Shown in pieces: positions 25,478 to 33,880 of a stretch of DNA of 64,000 nt. Position 1 is the first letter of the stretch, and every line of letters starts with the position of its first letter. Both the position numbers and the translations under genes were made by a program. Location of the stretch: the NCBI GenBank assembly GCA_964607425.1, contig CAZSKQ010000006.1:10270-74269 (forward strand), in the 5' to 3' direction. The stretch is from IDS-8 sp964607425 (GTDB lineage: Bacteria; Pseudomonadota; Gammaproteobacteria; Steroidobacterales; Woeseiaceae). A model generated the notes under the pieces. The model worked only from the letters and a program-made list of their open reading frames with translations, made no database searches and was not told the DNA's origin.

Positions 25478-26653
25478 TCAAGCCGCCGCTCGCGCCATGT
25501 CCTTGGTGAGCTCGGTGCCGGGGCGCCACTGATAGCCGCCGGCGACAATATCGGTCGGCGACCCTTCGGCATTGAGCGTATCGCGATAGCGGCGCGTGTC
25601 CTCGGTTTCCTGCGAGCGGTCCACGAATTCCGTCCTGGCCGCGCTCAGTTCCAGTTCCTGTTCCAGGGTTTCGCGCACGAAATCGCGCTGGCTCTCGTAC
25701 GGGATGGGATCGGGAAGCGCCTCGGGAAGAATCTCCGCCGGATCGCGCTTCTCGTGCTTCTTGAACAGCTCCGCGACCACCTGCAGGTGACCGAGCTCAT
25801 ATTCCAGGAAGCGTTCCCAGATGGCCTTGATGCGGGCGTTGGGCTCCGCCTCCATGCAGCTGTAGTAGTTCCAGGCTTCGTTGGCTTCGTACAGCATCCA
25901 CTTCTCGAGCAGCGTCTCGTTCGGGTCGATAATCGAGCCGTATTGCGTCACGTGCTGTTCCTCGATCGAGGCGATCTCCGCATAAACCTGCCGCGCCATC
26001 GGGTCGGCGAAGGTCGGGCCGATGTTCATGTAGTAGTCGCGCGTCTGGTACTCGCCGGACATGATTGTCAGCGCATTCATCTTGCTGATTGGTTCGGCCG
26101 CCGCACGATCGTAATGCTCCCGCAGGTCGTCCAGCGGATGCCGATGCTCGAGCGATGTCGGGCGGCCCGGAATCACGTCGGTATACGACTGGAGAATGTT
26201 ATTGGCATCCTTGCCCTGGACGCGATCCATCAGCGCGGAATAGCGATACAGGTGATCGAAGTCCTCCAGCAGCCCGAAGCGGTAAACCTGTGCGAGGTAA
26301 TCATCGGGTTCCTGTTGCGCGACAGCTCCCGTGACCTCGATCGCGACCTGCTCGTAAGCGATCGTGGTTTCCAGCGGCGAATGGTCGCCGGAAAGCAGCC
26401 AGTTGATCATGGTCTGCTGGTGATGCTCGACGCGCCGTATGCACGCGAGCGGCTCTCGCAACTCCCCGTTCATCTGCGCACAGAGATGCTGGAACCGGTT
26501 CGCCTGTTGCTCGATACCGTTCATCAGGATGATCCGCACGCGCGTGAAAGCGTCGTCATCGAGCTTGCTGACAGGCTTTTGGACCAGATCCCGCCAAGTG
26601 AATACCTGCTGGTCGAGCGGGGTACCTCGGGAATCGAATAGTTTGACGGCCAT
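25478..26653 (-). CDS. ferritin-like domain protein B (391 aa)
   Basis: The start ATG has a GGAGGGAG Shine-Dalgarno. The long helical protein contains several E/E-x-x-H-bearing helices: REPLACIRRVEHHQQTMINW (about 67-86), FGLLEDFDHLYRYS (about 126-139), ASIEEQHVTQYGSII (about 229-243) and FLEYELGHLQVVAELFKKHE (about 286-305), consistent with a ferritin-like or rubrerythrin-like diiron bundle, possibly duplicated. There is no signal peptide. It heads a two-gene operon with ferritin-like protein A. The function is unknown; iron storage or oxidative-stress defence is a family-level guess. Confidence 0.65.
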   Translation of the reverse strand: MAVKLFDSRGTPLDQQVFTWRDLVQKPVSKLDDDAFTRVRIILMNGIEQQANRFQHLCAQMNGELREPLACIRRVEHHQQTMINWLLSGDHSPLETTIAYEQVAIEVTGAVAQQEPDDYLAQVYRFGLLEDFDHLYRYSALMDRVQGKDANNILQSYTDVIPGRPTSLEHRHPLDDLREHYDRAAAEPISKMNALTIMSGEYQTRDYYMNIGPTFADPMARQVYAEIASIEEQHVTQYGSIIDPNETLLEKWMLYEANEAWNYYSCMEAEPNARIKAIWERFLEYELGHLQVVAELFKKHEKRDPAEILPEALPDPIPYESQRDFVRETLEQELELSAARTEFVDRSQETEDTRRYRDTLNAEGSPTDIVAGGYQWRPGTELTKDMARAAA

Positions 26654-26959
26654 GGCTCCCTCCTGCCGGGGTCGATAGGGAAATGTGGACTGGGGCTTTG
26701 CAATAACCGTGCCTTCGAGCGCGAGTAAGGGCGGAGGCGTTTATGCCGTTGAAAAATCGCGGTCTCGGCTCTTCAACCTCCCGATCCGGTGTCGCTTTAT
26801 CGCAAGTCCTCCCCCGCGGGACCCGCAAAGACTCGCGGCATGTTGCTGCCGGGGCGATTCTTACCGGGGGTTGTAATTTCTACGCGAACGGGGATCGGGG
26901 TGCCAAAAGGCTGGCGCCGCGCAGTGGCTTATAATTCGAGGTCGGAGCGGAGGTAAAGA
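26654..26959. promoter_or_regulatory. 306-base divergent region with a TATAAT -10
   Basis: This region separates the ferritin-like operon (minus) from a lipoprotein gene (plus). A perfect -10 hexamer TATAAT lies at 26930-26935 on the plus strand, about 25 bases before the lipoprotein ATG; the -35 (about 26907-26912) is poor, which suggests either a weak promoter or an activator. No convincing promoter was found for the minus operon. Short frames inside lack Shine-Dalgarno sites and are not called. Confidence 0.5.
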
Positions 26960-27907
26960 ATGTTGATGCGATTGGGTGCGGCCGCGATTGCCGTTTTATG
27001 GCTGGCGTTCGGAACGGCATGCGACCTCGGCGATTCGGCCGGCGGCGAGCCGTTCGCCGAAGCGGAGGAGCTGATGGTGGCGGATCGCGCGTTTGCCGAG
27101 GCCTCGGCCAGGCGCGGAGCGCCGGCGTGGTCGGATGTCTGGGCGGATCGCGGCTTGCTCTATGGCAACGGCGACGACCCGACGATCGGCCCGGCCGCCG
27201 CCGAGCGGGGCGTGGCGCCGATCGTCGATGAGCTGCGCTGGAAGCCGGTCGCCTCCGGCATGCTCTGGCCCGGCGAGCTGGGATATACGGTCGGGCACTG
27301 GTGGCTCGCATCGTCGCCGCCGGCAGCCGAGGAGGACTATCGGCGATACCTGACCGTCTGGCAACGTCTGAACGGCAGGTGGAAAGTCGTCCTCGACCTC
27401 ACGATCCCCGAGCAGCAGACGACCAGCTCGGCCCGCGCGTTCGACTTCTGGCTGGGCAACTGGCAGCTGGACCAGCACATCTGGTCGGGACGCCGGGACG
27501 AATTCGAGCCTTACCCGGCGGCAAGCCAGGTGCGCATGATCGAAGGCGGCGGCGCCCTCGTCGAAAATTTCGAAGGGAAGGCGCGCTTGTTCTGGATGGG
27601 CATGGACGAACCGGCTCCCGTGCGCGGCGTGAGCGTGCGGCTTTACTATCCGGAGGAGCGTGAATGGCGCATCTTCCGGATGGACACCCTGGATCCCAAG
27701 TTCGGCCCGCCTTTCACCGGCAGCTTTTCTGGCGACGTCGGCGAATTCGTGCTGAGGGAGCGTCCGGCGGGCATCCCGCCGAGCCGGATTCGCGTCGAAC
27801 GCAAGATCGACGGCGCCGTCCACTGGCAGCTCGCGCTGCGCACACCGGACGGCAAGAGCTGGCAGCCCCTCTGGTTCATGGAATCCCGCCGCGAAGGGAA
27901 AAACTGA
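26960..27907 (+). CDS. lipoprotein with N-terminal SnoaL/DUF4440-like and C-terminal DUF1579-like parts
   Basis: The signal ends in a lipobox FGTAC (Cys21) followed by Asp22, an inner-membrane retention mark in E. coli. Residues about 35-150 look like a nuclear-transport-factor-2-like cone (ELMVADRAFAEASARRGAPA, then YLTVWQRLNGRWKVVLD), as in DUF4440 proteins. Residues about 155-310 begin with AFDFWLGNWQLDQHIWSG, the opening pattern of DUF1579-type beta barrels. So the protein seems to be a fusion of two small ligand-binding folds tethered to the membrane. The reaction, if any, is unknown. Confidence 0.7.
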   Translation: MLMRLGAAAIAVLWLAFGTACDLGDSAGGEPFAEAEELMVADRAFAEASARRGAPAWSDVWADRGLLYGNGDDPTIGPAAAERGVAPIVDELRWKPVASGMLWPGELGYTVGHWWLASSPPAAEEDYRRYLTVWQRLNGRWKVVLDLTIPEQQTTSSARAFDFWLGNWQLDQHIWSGRRDEFEPYPAASQVRMIEGGGALVENFEGKARLFWMGMDEPAPVRGVSVRLYYPEEREWRIFRMDTLDPKFGPPFTGSFSGDVGEFVLRERPAGIPPSRIRVERKIDGAVHWQLALRTPDGKSWQPLWFMESRREGKN

Positions 27908-27923
27908 TGCCCGGCAGCGCGTC

Positions 27924-28283
27924 CTAGCGCGACTCCGGCCTCTCCAGCCGCTCCTGCCACTCTGCGAGCTCCCTGGCCTGCTCGGCCGTCACCGGCTCCC
28001 CCCGGCTGACGAGGCAGCGATAGATAAGGACGTCCTCCGGCCAGCTGGCCAGCCCGCCCTCCGCGGCCTCCTCCCGGGCGGTGCGCGCAGTCTCGATCAC
28101 CTCGTCGGCTCCTTCCTGGCTGCGAACAGGATCGCCCCGGACGGTCTCGGTAAGCAGGGCAGCCTCCTGGCGGCACTCCGTAACCGCCTGCGGCGATGCA
28201 TCCGGGAATTGCGGCCGGGAGGCACAGGCGGTCAGGCTGGCGGCTGCGGCAACCGTCGTGATCGCAAGAACGGGACGGTACAT
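27924..28283 (-). CDS. small lipoprotein, 119 aa
   Basis: The ATG at 28283 is preceded by AGGAGG and gives a lipoprotein signal with lipobox SLTAC (Cys20). The mature part is charged and helical (ECRQEAALLTETVRGDPVRS, AREEAAEGGLAS, ARELAEWQERLERPE) with two further cysteines. No family is recognised. The gene is convergent with the DUF1579-like lipoprotein and divergent from the membrane protein at 28414. Confidence 0.65.
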   Translation of the reverse strand: MYRPVLAITTVAAAASLTACASRPQFPDASPQAVTECRQEAALLTETVRGDPVRSQEGADEVIETARTAREEAAEGGLASWPEDVLIYRCLVSRGEPVTAEQARELAEWQERLERPESR

Positions 28284-28413
28284 CGGCTGGGCCTCCTGCG
28301 GCGAATAGGGTGCCAAAACCAGTGTACAGGATCGTCCGGGTAGCCGCCCGCGGGCGGTGCTCGTGGCACGCCGATTGCATCTCGCCCAAAATTCCAATCG
28401 ATGGAGAACCGTT

Positions 28414-29460
28414 ATGGCAACCATTCACCATGAGGCAGTGGCCGAGACGGATCGGCCGCTGATCAGCTGGGGAGCTGTTTTTGCGGGCCTGGTATTCATC
28501 GTGGCGGCCAGCTGGCTGCTGTTTTTGCTCGGTTCCGCGATCGGCCTCAGCGTCGCGGGTGCCTTGAACGTCGGCCAGGAGCTGGGCATCGGCGCGATCG
28601 CCTGGCTTTTGCTGACGGCATTGCTGACGTATTTCCTCGGCTCCCTGCTGACGGCCCGGCTGGCCGGCAAGCCGGAGCGCTCCGCCGGCATACTGCACGG
28701 CATCACGCTGTGGAGCCTCGCGACGGTGCTGATGCTGCTTATCGGCATGTGGGGCGTGCGCGGGCTGTTCCAGGCCGGCAGCGCCGTCGTCGGCACGGCC
28801 GTTTCGGCGGCCGGGCAGGCCGTTGGCGAAGGCAGCCAGGGAGGCAACGGCGCAAGCTCCGTTCTTGCGAGCTCGCCCTTGATGACCAGCATACAGGCAC
28901 GCATGAAACAGGAGATTGCGAAGGCACTGGCCGAAGCGCAGCAGCCCGGTCGTCCCGGCGAGTCCGCGCCGCCAGGTGGGCAATCGCAACCCGCGGGATC
29001 CCCGGCCGGGGAAGGTCAGGAAACACGCGAGCTCGCGGCGTCGGCCGGAGAACCCGCGGCGACGCAGCAGGAAATCCAGCAGGCGCTGAACGAAATCGAC
29101 GCGAGCACGCTGGTCGCCGCTACCCAGCCGATCATCGCGGGTGAGCCGGAGCAGGCGAAAGACGTGCTGGCGGTCAATACCAGTCTCAGCGAGCGCGAGA
29201 TCGACGCGGTGGTCGACGGCGTCATGCGGGAGATGAGCCAGCAGATCAACGAGGCGCAGGCCCAGATGAGCCAGACCGTGGAGCAGGTGTCGACCTACAC
29301 GCAGGCTGTCACCTGGTCGGCTTTCGCCGCCGGCGCGCTCGCCCTGTTGGTGGCGATTGCCGGCGGCTGGCTCGGCGCGGGCCGGGTGCACCGGCTGCAT
29401 ACGCACGAGGTGACGGACGAGGAGAGCCGGCGCCCGCGGACCGGCCGTCGTTCGATCTGA
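28414..29460 (+). CDS. membrane protein with glycine-rich helices (YrzE-like layout)
   Basis: The ATG at 28414 begins MATIHHEAVAETDRPLISWG. Helices lie at about 19-45, 50-78 and 88-108, followed by a long soluble Gln/Ala/Glu-rich region (about 130-300) and a last helix (about 305-330, WSAFAAGALALLVAIAGGWLG). The first part, with SWGAVFAGLVFIVAASWLLF, resembles YrzE/TIGR04086-type or PhnA-like membrane proteins common next to envelope-stress genes. The soluble part is predicted coiled coil (LNEIDASTLVAA, EREIDAVVDGVMREM). The function is unknown; it is 348 residues. Confidence 0.65.
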   Translation: MATIHHEAVAETDRPLISWGAVFAGLVFIVAASWLLFLLGSAIGLSVAGALNVGQELGIGAIAWLLLTALLTYFLGSLLTARLAGKPERSAGILHGITLWSLATVLMLLIGMWGVRGLFQAGSAVVGTAVSAAGQAVGEGSQGGNGASSVLASSPLMTSIQARMKQEIAKALAEAQQPGRPGESAPPGGQSQPAGSPAGEGQETRELAASAGEPAATQQEIQQALNEIDASTLVAATQPIIAGEPEQAKDVLAVNTSLSEREIDAVVDGVMREMSQQINEAQAQMSQTVEQVSTYTQAVTWSAFAAGALALLVAIAGGWLGAGRVHRLHTHEVTDEESRRPRTGRRSI

Positions 29461-29497
29461 TAATCGCGCAAGTAATCGAGCGGCCTGCGGCTGGCGG

Positions 29498-31153
29498 TCA
29501 GTCGCTCCTGAATTCAGGCATGCCCGCGATACGCTGCAGCCAGACGTGGTGCGGCGGCAGCCTGGCCGGTACCGCACGCGCCCGCTCCGCGATCGCGCGG
29601 GGTACGACCGTCGGCGGTCGGTCGGCGCCAAACCATCGATCGCACTCCTCGCGCAGGAAATCCATGCCGTATAGCACTGCTTCGTAGCTCGACAGGGTAA
29701 ACACGCCCGCGGTATCGATCGGCGGCCGGTGATCGCCGGGCAGGCCACCGGAGGGCAACGGCGATTCGTCCTGGCCCGGGAAGAACGGGTCCTGGAAATC
29801 CGCCGGCGAGGGCGGCTTCGTGCGCCAGAAATCAAGCTTCGCCTGCAGCCTCGGGTTTACGCGGTTGCCGCTTCCGATCTCGCGCCAGAACGGCGTATCC
29901 CGGCGCCGCGTCAGGCAGTAATGCAGGTTTATGAAATCCAGGATCTCGTAAAAGCGGTTCGTCATGATCCTGTTGAAGCGCAGGGCCAGCGGCGCCATGT
30001 CCCCGGCCATCGGAAAATGCTCCGCCAGCATAACGGAGGCAAGGTCGCTCAGGTACAGCCCTGTCGATTCGAGCGGCTCGATAAAACTGCCCGCAAGTCC
30101 AATGGCAATGCAGTTCCCTACCCAGGATTTGGCCCTGTGGCCGACCTTGAAATGAATGAACCGCGTACTTTGGTCGTGCGCATGACTGCCCTCGAAGGCG
30201 AGAAGCTCCTGCTCCGCTTCGTCCTTGCCGATAAAGCCGCTCGAGTGCACATAGCCGAGCGAGCGCTTATCCTGCAGCGGAATCTCCCATACCCAGCCCG
30301 TCGACAGGGCGGTGGCCGTCGTATACGGACGCACGTGACCGGGATAATGGCGCTCGTAGGGCACGTGCATTGTCACTGCCCGGTCGCAAAGCAGCCAACG
30401 CGAGCAATCGACCCATTGCACACCCAGGGCCTTTTCGATCAGGAGCGCCGCGAACCCGGTGCAGTCGATGAAGAGATCCGCCTCGAGCCGGTGCCCGCCT
30501 TTGGTCCGGACGGCCGCGATGTGGCCGCTTTCGGCGACCTCGACGTCCACCATGTCGTCGAGGTAGTGCCGCACGCCTCGCGACGTCGCCAGGTGGCAGA
30601 GATGGTCGGCGAACTTCAGCGCGTTCATGTGGTAGGCGTAGGTCAATGGCTGGCCGAAATCCCACGGACCAAGCATCTGCGCCGAAAGCGCCAGCTCACA
30701 GATGGTTGGCTGCGCCGAAATGGTGTCGGAAAACGGAACGGAACGATCGCTCATCAGCCAGTTGAGGGTTGACGTGTCGATCGGCCCCGGCCGGTGGCGG
30801 CCGAAGGCATGATAATAGTGCTCGCCGGCACCATCGAGCCAGTTGACGAACTTGATGCCCTGCTTGAAGGTGCCGTCGACCAGGCGCATGAACTCACGCT
30901 GCTCGACACCGACCGCGGCCAAAATGTGGTTGATGCTGGGGATCGTGGCTTCGCCGATGCCGATGCGCGGTATATTCGGAGATTCGAGCAGGCTGATCTC
31001 CGCGCGTTTGTTGCCGCCCCGATTCAGTGCTGCATCGAGGTACGCCGCGGCAATCCAGCCTGACGATCCCCCGCCGACTATGAGAACCCTGCGTCGAATC
31101 ATTTTATGAGCCCAGGTCGGACCTCGACCGCCTGCGCGATTATCGCCATCCAC
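29498..31153 (-). CDS. FAD-dependent tryptophan-halogenase-family protein
   Basis: The FAD-binding Rossmann motif VGGGSSGW lies at 26-33 and the GIGEATIPSI loop at 65-74. The halogenase marker W-x-W-x-I-P is intact (W287, W289, I291-P292), and a lysine in the catalytic-lysine region (Lys97 in TFKQGIKF) is present. With 551 residues it matches the flavin-dependent halogenases that chlorinate or brominate indole or phenol rings with FADH2, oxygen and halide. The ATG at 31153 has an excellent GAGGGGAAG Shine-Dalgarno; an internal ATG at 31102 is nearer the usual start. No biosynthetic genes or flavin reductase are adjacent, so its substrate is open. Confidence 0.87.
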   Translation of the reverse strand: MDGDNRAGGRGPTWAHKMIRRRVLIVGGGSSGWIAAAYLDAALNRGGNKRAEISLLESPNIPRIGIGEATIPSINHILAAVGVEQREFMRLVDGTFKQGIKFVNWLDGAGEHYYHAFGRHRPGPIDTSTLNWLMSDRSVPFSDTISAQPTICELALSAQMLGPWDFGQPLTYAYHMNALKFADHLCHLATSRGVRHYLDDMVDVEVAESGHIAAVRTKGGHRLEADLFIDCTGFAALLIEKALGVQWVDCSRWLLCDRAVTMHVPYERHYPGHVRPYTTATALSTGWVWEIPLQDKRSLGYVHSSGFIGKDEAEQELLAFEGSHAHDQSTRFIHFKVGHRAKSWVGNCIAIGLAGSFIEPLESTGLYLSDLASVMLAEHFPMAGDMAPLALRFNRIMTNRFYEILDFINLHYCLTRRRDTPFWREIGSGNRVNPRLQAKLDFWRTKPPSPADFQDPFFPGQDESPLPSGGLPGDHRPPIDTAGVFTLSSYEAVLYGMDFLREECDRWFGADRPPTVVPRAIAERARAVPARLPPHHVWLQRIAGMPEFRSD

Positions 31154-31165
31154 TTCCCCTCTCGG

Positions 31166-31194
31166 TTGACACTTATCTTACCGATCCGTATTGC
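31166..31194 (+). promoter_or_regulatory. candidate promoter for the 31270 gene
   Basis: A perfect TTGACA (31166-31171) is followed 17 bases later by TATTGC (31189-31194). It lies 75-104 bases upstream of the plus-strand gene and just upstream of the divergent halogenase start. The -10 is imperfect, so this is a moderate candidate only. Confidence 0.45.
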
Positions 31195-31269
31195 CATCTT
31201 CCGGACCCATCCCATGATATGAGAGCCCGGTACGGCTATCGTGTATCATCATCGGGCGGAGAGTGGACG

Positions 31270-31869
31270 ATGGCTGTCAAAAAACAATTCAACATGCGCG
31301 ACGCGTGCACGATGCTGGCGGCGATTTGCGCGCTGGCAAGCTGGCCCGTAGCAGCGCATGCCGACGGCGGGCCGGACGTTTCGACCGGGCGGGTGGCACC
31401 GGCTAACGCCTGCGCACTGCTTTCCACCGGCGCAATCCTGCAGGCGACGGGCTTTTCCGCTCACGAGGGTGTCCGCCTCGATTCCGGCTACGAGCCAGAC
31501 GGCTCCTACTCCTCGACTTGCGTGTGGACACTTGAACGGGAAGCCGGCAGCGACCGTACGGCAGCTCTTGGCGGCCGCAGTTTCGTGATCCTGAACGTCA
31601 TGCAATGGCCGGAAGGCAGCGGTCTTGCAAAAACCTTCCTGCAGGCGTTTCACGAGGCAGCCGCCAGGGGAGAGATACCGGGCGAACCGATCCCTCGCGA
31701 CTTCGGGGACGCGGCGCTCTGGTGGGGAGACGGTCTCGCGGTACGCACGGGTGACGTGAGTTTCGGGTTATCCGTCGTCATGCCGGGCATGGCAACCGAC
31801 GCACCCGGCGAGCGCGAGGAGCTGCTTATCCCCGAGATCCTGCAGCGGCTGGAGAACCCGGCCGGTTAG
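31270..31869 (+). CDS. secreted protein, DUF3558-like pattern, 199 aa
   Basis: The ATG at 31270 has GGAG nine bases upstream. The signal peptide ends at about residue 32 (AAHADGG). The mature part begins PANACALLSTGAILQATG, followed by a SSTCVWTLE strand, the two-cysteine pattern seen in DUF3558-like and related periplasmic proteins, where the pair forms a disulfide. The rest is mixed alpha-beta with FVILNVMQW and LWWGDGLAV. The function is unknown. Its TAG stop overlaps the stop of the convergent IclR gene in a TTAG. Confidence 0.6.
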   Translation: MAVKKQFNMRDACTMLAAICALASWPVAAHADGGPDVSTGRVAPANACALLSTGAILQATGFSAHEGVRLDSGYEPDGSYSSTCVWTLEREAGSDRTAALGGRSFVILNVMQWPEGSGLAKTFLQAFHEAAARGEIPGEPIPRDFGDAALWWGDGLAVRTGDVSFGLSVVMPGMATDAPGEREELLIPEILQRLENPAG

Positions 31870-32624
31870 ACAGGGCACTCCGCGGGCTTGATGTGCTGCG
31901 CGGCCCGGCAAAGCATGGCACCGAGCTGCGCGCGTCGGGCAACGTGCAGGCGTGGCGTCGGGCCGCCAATCGAAAGCGTGCCCAGGACATTGCCGAATCC
32001 TCCGCGAAAGACTGTCGCCACCGCGGCATAGCCGTCTTCGAGCTCGTCCACGCAAACCGCATAGCCGCGGCGTCGGATGTCTATGAATTGCGAGCGGAAG
32101 ATGTCTCGTTCCACGATCGTTTTCGGCGTCAGCGCCTGCAGGGGTTTTGACAGCCGCGCCAGGCCGTGATGATCGAACGCGAGATAGGCCTTGCCGGTAG
32201 ACGTGGCGTGCTGCGGCCATTTGGTTCCGACATGCCCGGCGGCGGCGGAGCCGGTACCCACCACCTCGTCCAGTATCAGCATGCTGTCGCCTACCGGTAC
32301 CTCCAAAGTCGCGGTCTCTCCGCTTATCCGGGCGATTGCCTGCAGCACCGGCCGGATTCTCTGCCGCAAGCGGCTGCTGCCGAGCGCCTGCACGCCAAGG
32401 GCCATGAGCCCCGTGCCCAGGCTGTACAGGTTGGTTACAGGATTCTTCTGGACCAGGTGTTCGCTTTGCAGCGCCTGCAGCAACCGGTGCGTGGTCGTCT
32501 TGTTGAGCCCGGCCTGCCGGCTCATCTCGACCAACGACATCTCCGCACGTTCAGCCGTGAAAAGCTTGAGCAACCTGATTGCCCTGAGCGCGGACCGTGC
32601 TCCTTGCGGCGGGCTTGTATTCAT
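31866..32624 (-). CDS. IclR-family transcriptional regulator
   Basis: The 252-residue protein has the IclR layout: a winged HTH at about 12-70 (LLKLFTAERAEMSLVEMSRQ, then AGLNKTTTHRLLQAL as recognition helix) and a C-terminal effector domain (about 80-245) with HATSTGKAYLAF, RRGYAVCVDELEDGYAAVA and GTLSIGGPTPRL. IclR proteins bind small organic effectors and often control catabolism of aromatic or unusual carbon compounds. It is the last gene of the minus-strand redox block, 86 bases after the unknown secreted protein gene, and is the likely regulator of that block (inference). Confidence 0.9.
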   Translation of the reverse strand: MNTSPPQGARSALRAIRLLKLFTAERAEMSLVEMSRQAGLNKTTTHRLLQALQSEHLVQKNPVTNLYSLGTGLMALGVQALGSSRLRQRIRPVLQAIARISGETATLEVPVGDSMLILDEVVGTGSAAAGHVGTKWPQHATSTGKAYLAFDHHGLARLSKPLQALTPKTIVERDIFRSQFIDIRRRGYAVCVDELEDGYAAVATVFRGGFGNVLGTLSIGGPTPRLHVARRAQLGAMLCRAAQHIKPAECPV

Positions 32625-32710
32625 CTCGTATCCATGAACTGTATGGCAGGAATTCCTGCAATCTCTCGCTATCAGGCGCCTCTGCCGAGATGCCTTTGGC
32701 AGGAGAGAAC

Positions 32711-33841
32711 TCAGTCGCTGCGAGCCACCCTGGTCTCTTCCGGCGGATGCAGGACATGAACCTGCACAAAAGCCACCTCCACGGCAGAGGAAATCGCCGT
32801 GTTCTGCCCGGTGACCGGATCGGGATATCCGTCCGCCAGCCGGGCCATCGCACGATACAGGGACGGTTGCGAGACGTGCCCGTAAGCCTGGAAGTGCGTT
32901 GTCCAGTTGGTATTGAGATTATGGTCCCAGCGATCGATGTCGACATACCCGGCGAACAGTCCGTCCGCGGAATCGGGGCCTACCTCGATTTGCATGCGAA
33001 AGCCCTGGAAGAGCTGGTGCCCTCCCATCTTGTTCCCCATCGACCAGAGCAACTTGAAATCGTCGACCGGTTCCGTGGTCAGAACTCCGTCGACGATCTT
33101 CCCCTTGAGCCGGTAGATGAACGGCCGGCCCCATCGAGTGTCGATGCGCTGCATTCCACCCGCGGCCAAAGCGCCGGTCGCATCCCGGTGCAGCCCGTCG
33201 AGACCGCGATAGGTAGTTACCGTCACATCGTCATCGTTACGCAGATTGTCCACACCGGTAAGCTCGATTACGAACCGGTTGGACAGGTTCGCCAACATGT
33301 CGTCGGTGTCGAACTGCCAGACAGCTCCTTTGTAGCGGTAGCCGTCGATGCAACCGACAGCGCGATAGACCTGGTTGTCTATGCCCGGCTCGCCCGTCGG
33401 GCTTTGCAGGTCGTTGGGGCCGATCACACCGTCGAGGTTCAATCCATACGATATGCGCCCTTGTGCCTCGTAAAACGGGAACGGATCCTCGGAGGTCGAC
33501 GGATGCGCCTGCCGTCCTTCGCGCATCAGCCGCGTCTCCAGGACGGTATATTGCCGACCGCTATCCGGGGGAAACAGCTGGTCGAACTGGTCGCGCGGGC
33601 CGCTGTTGAAACCGTGGGGACAGGTCTTTTCCAGATCGTCGTCGCTGTAGACGGCCCAGCGCCTTTCCACCAGGACGTAGCCGATACGACCGTCTTTAGG
33701 CGCCTCGAGGGCGTCGCCGGCACCTCCGTCCCCGGGCACCGCGGGCGCCTGCGCCATTGCCGCGCCGGCCACGAACAGCGCCAGGGCACCGGGAAGCAAG
33801 CGCTGTAACGGTCTCATGATGCGTATTCGTTCATGTCTCAT
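32711..33841 (-). CDS. secreted protein of unknown family, 376 aa
   Basis: An ATG at 33841 has GAGGTGA close upstream; a second in-frame ATG at 33817 starts the signal peptide more typically (MRPLQRLLPGALALFVAG, cleavage near AMAQA). The mature protein is rich in Asp, Gly, Tyr and Trp with few cysteines: DGRIGYVLVERRWAVYSD, HGFNSGPRDQFDQLFP, VYRAVGCIDGYRYKGAVW, GNKMGGHQLFQGFRMQIE, AGYVDIDRWDHNLN. The pattern suggests an extracellular or periplasmic beta-rich enzyme or binding protein. I do not recognise the family. Its position behind the DUF1552 and three-repeat genes ties it to that system. Confidence 0.65.
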   Translation of the reverse strand: MRHERIRIMRPLQRLLPGALALFVAGAAMAQAPAVPGDGGAGDALEAPKDGRIGYVLVERRWAVYSDDDLEKTCPHGFNSGPRDQFDQLFPPDSGRQYTVLETRLMREGRQAHPSTSEDPFPFYEAQGRISYGLNLDGVIGPNDLQSPTGEPGIDNQVYRAVGCIDGYRYKGAVWQFDTDDMLANLSNRFVIELTGVDNLRNDDDVTVTTYRGLDGLHRDATGALAAGGMQRIDTRWGRPFIYRLKGKIVDGVLTTEPVDDFKLLWSMGNKMGGHQLFQGFRMQIEVGPDSADGLFAGYVDIDRWDHNLNTNWTTHFQAYGHVSQPSLYRAMARLADGYPDPVTGQNTAISSAVEVAFVQVHVLHPPEETRVARSD

Positions 33842-33880
33842 AGGTCACCTCATAAGCGGCAACGCGGTCCGGCGCCGCGA

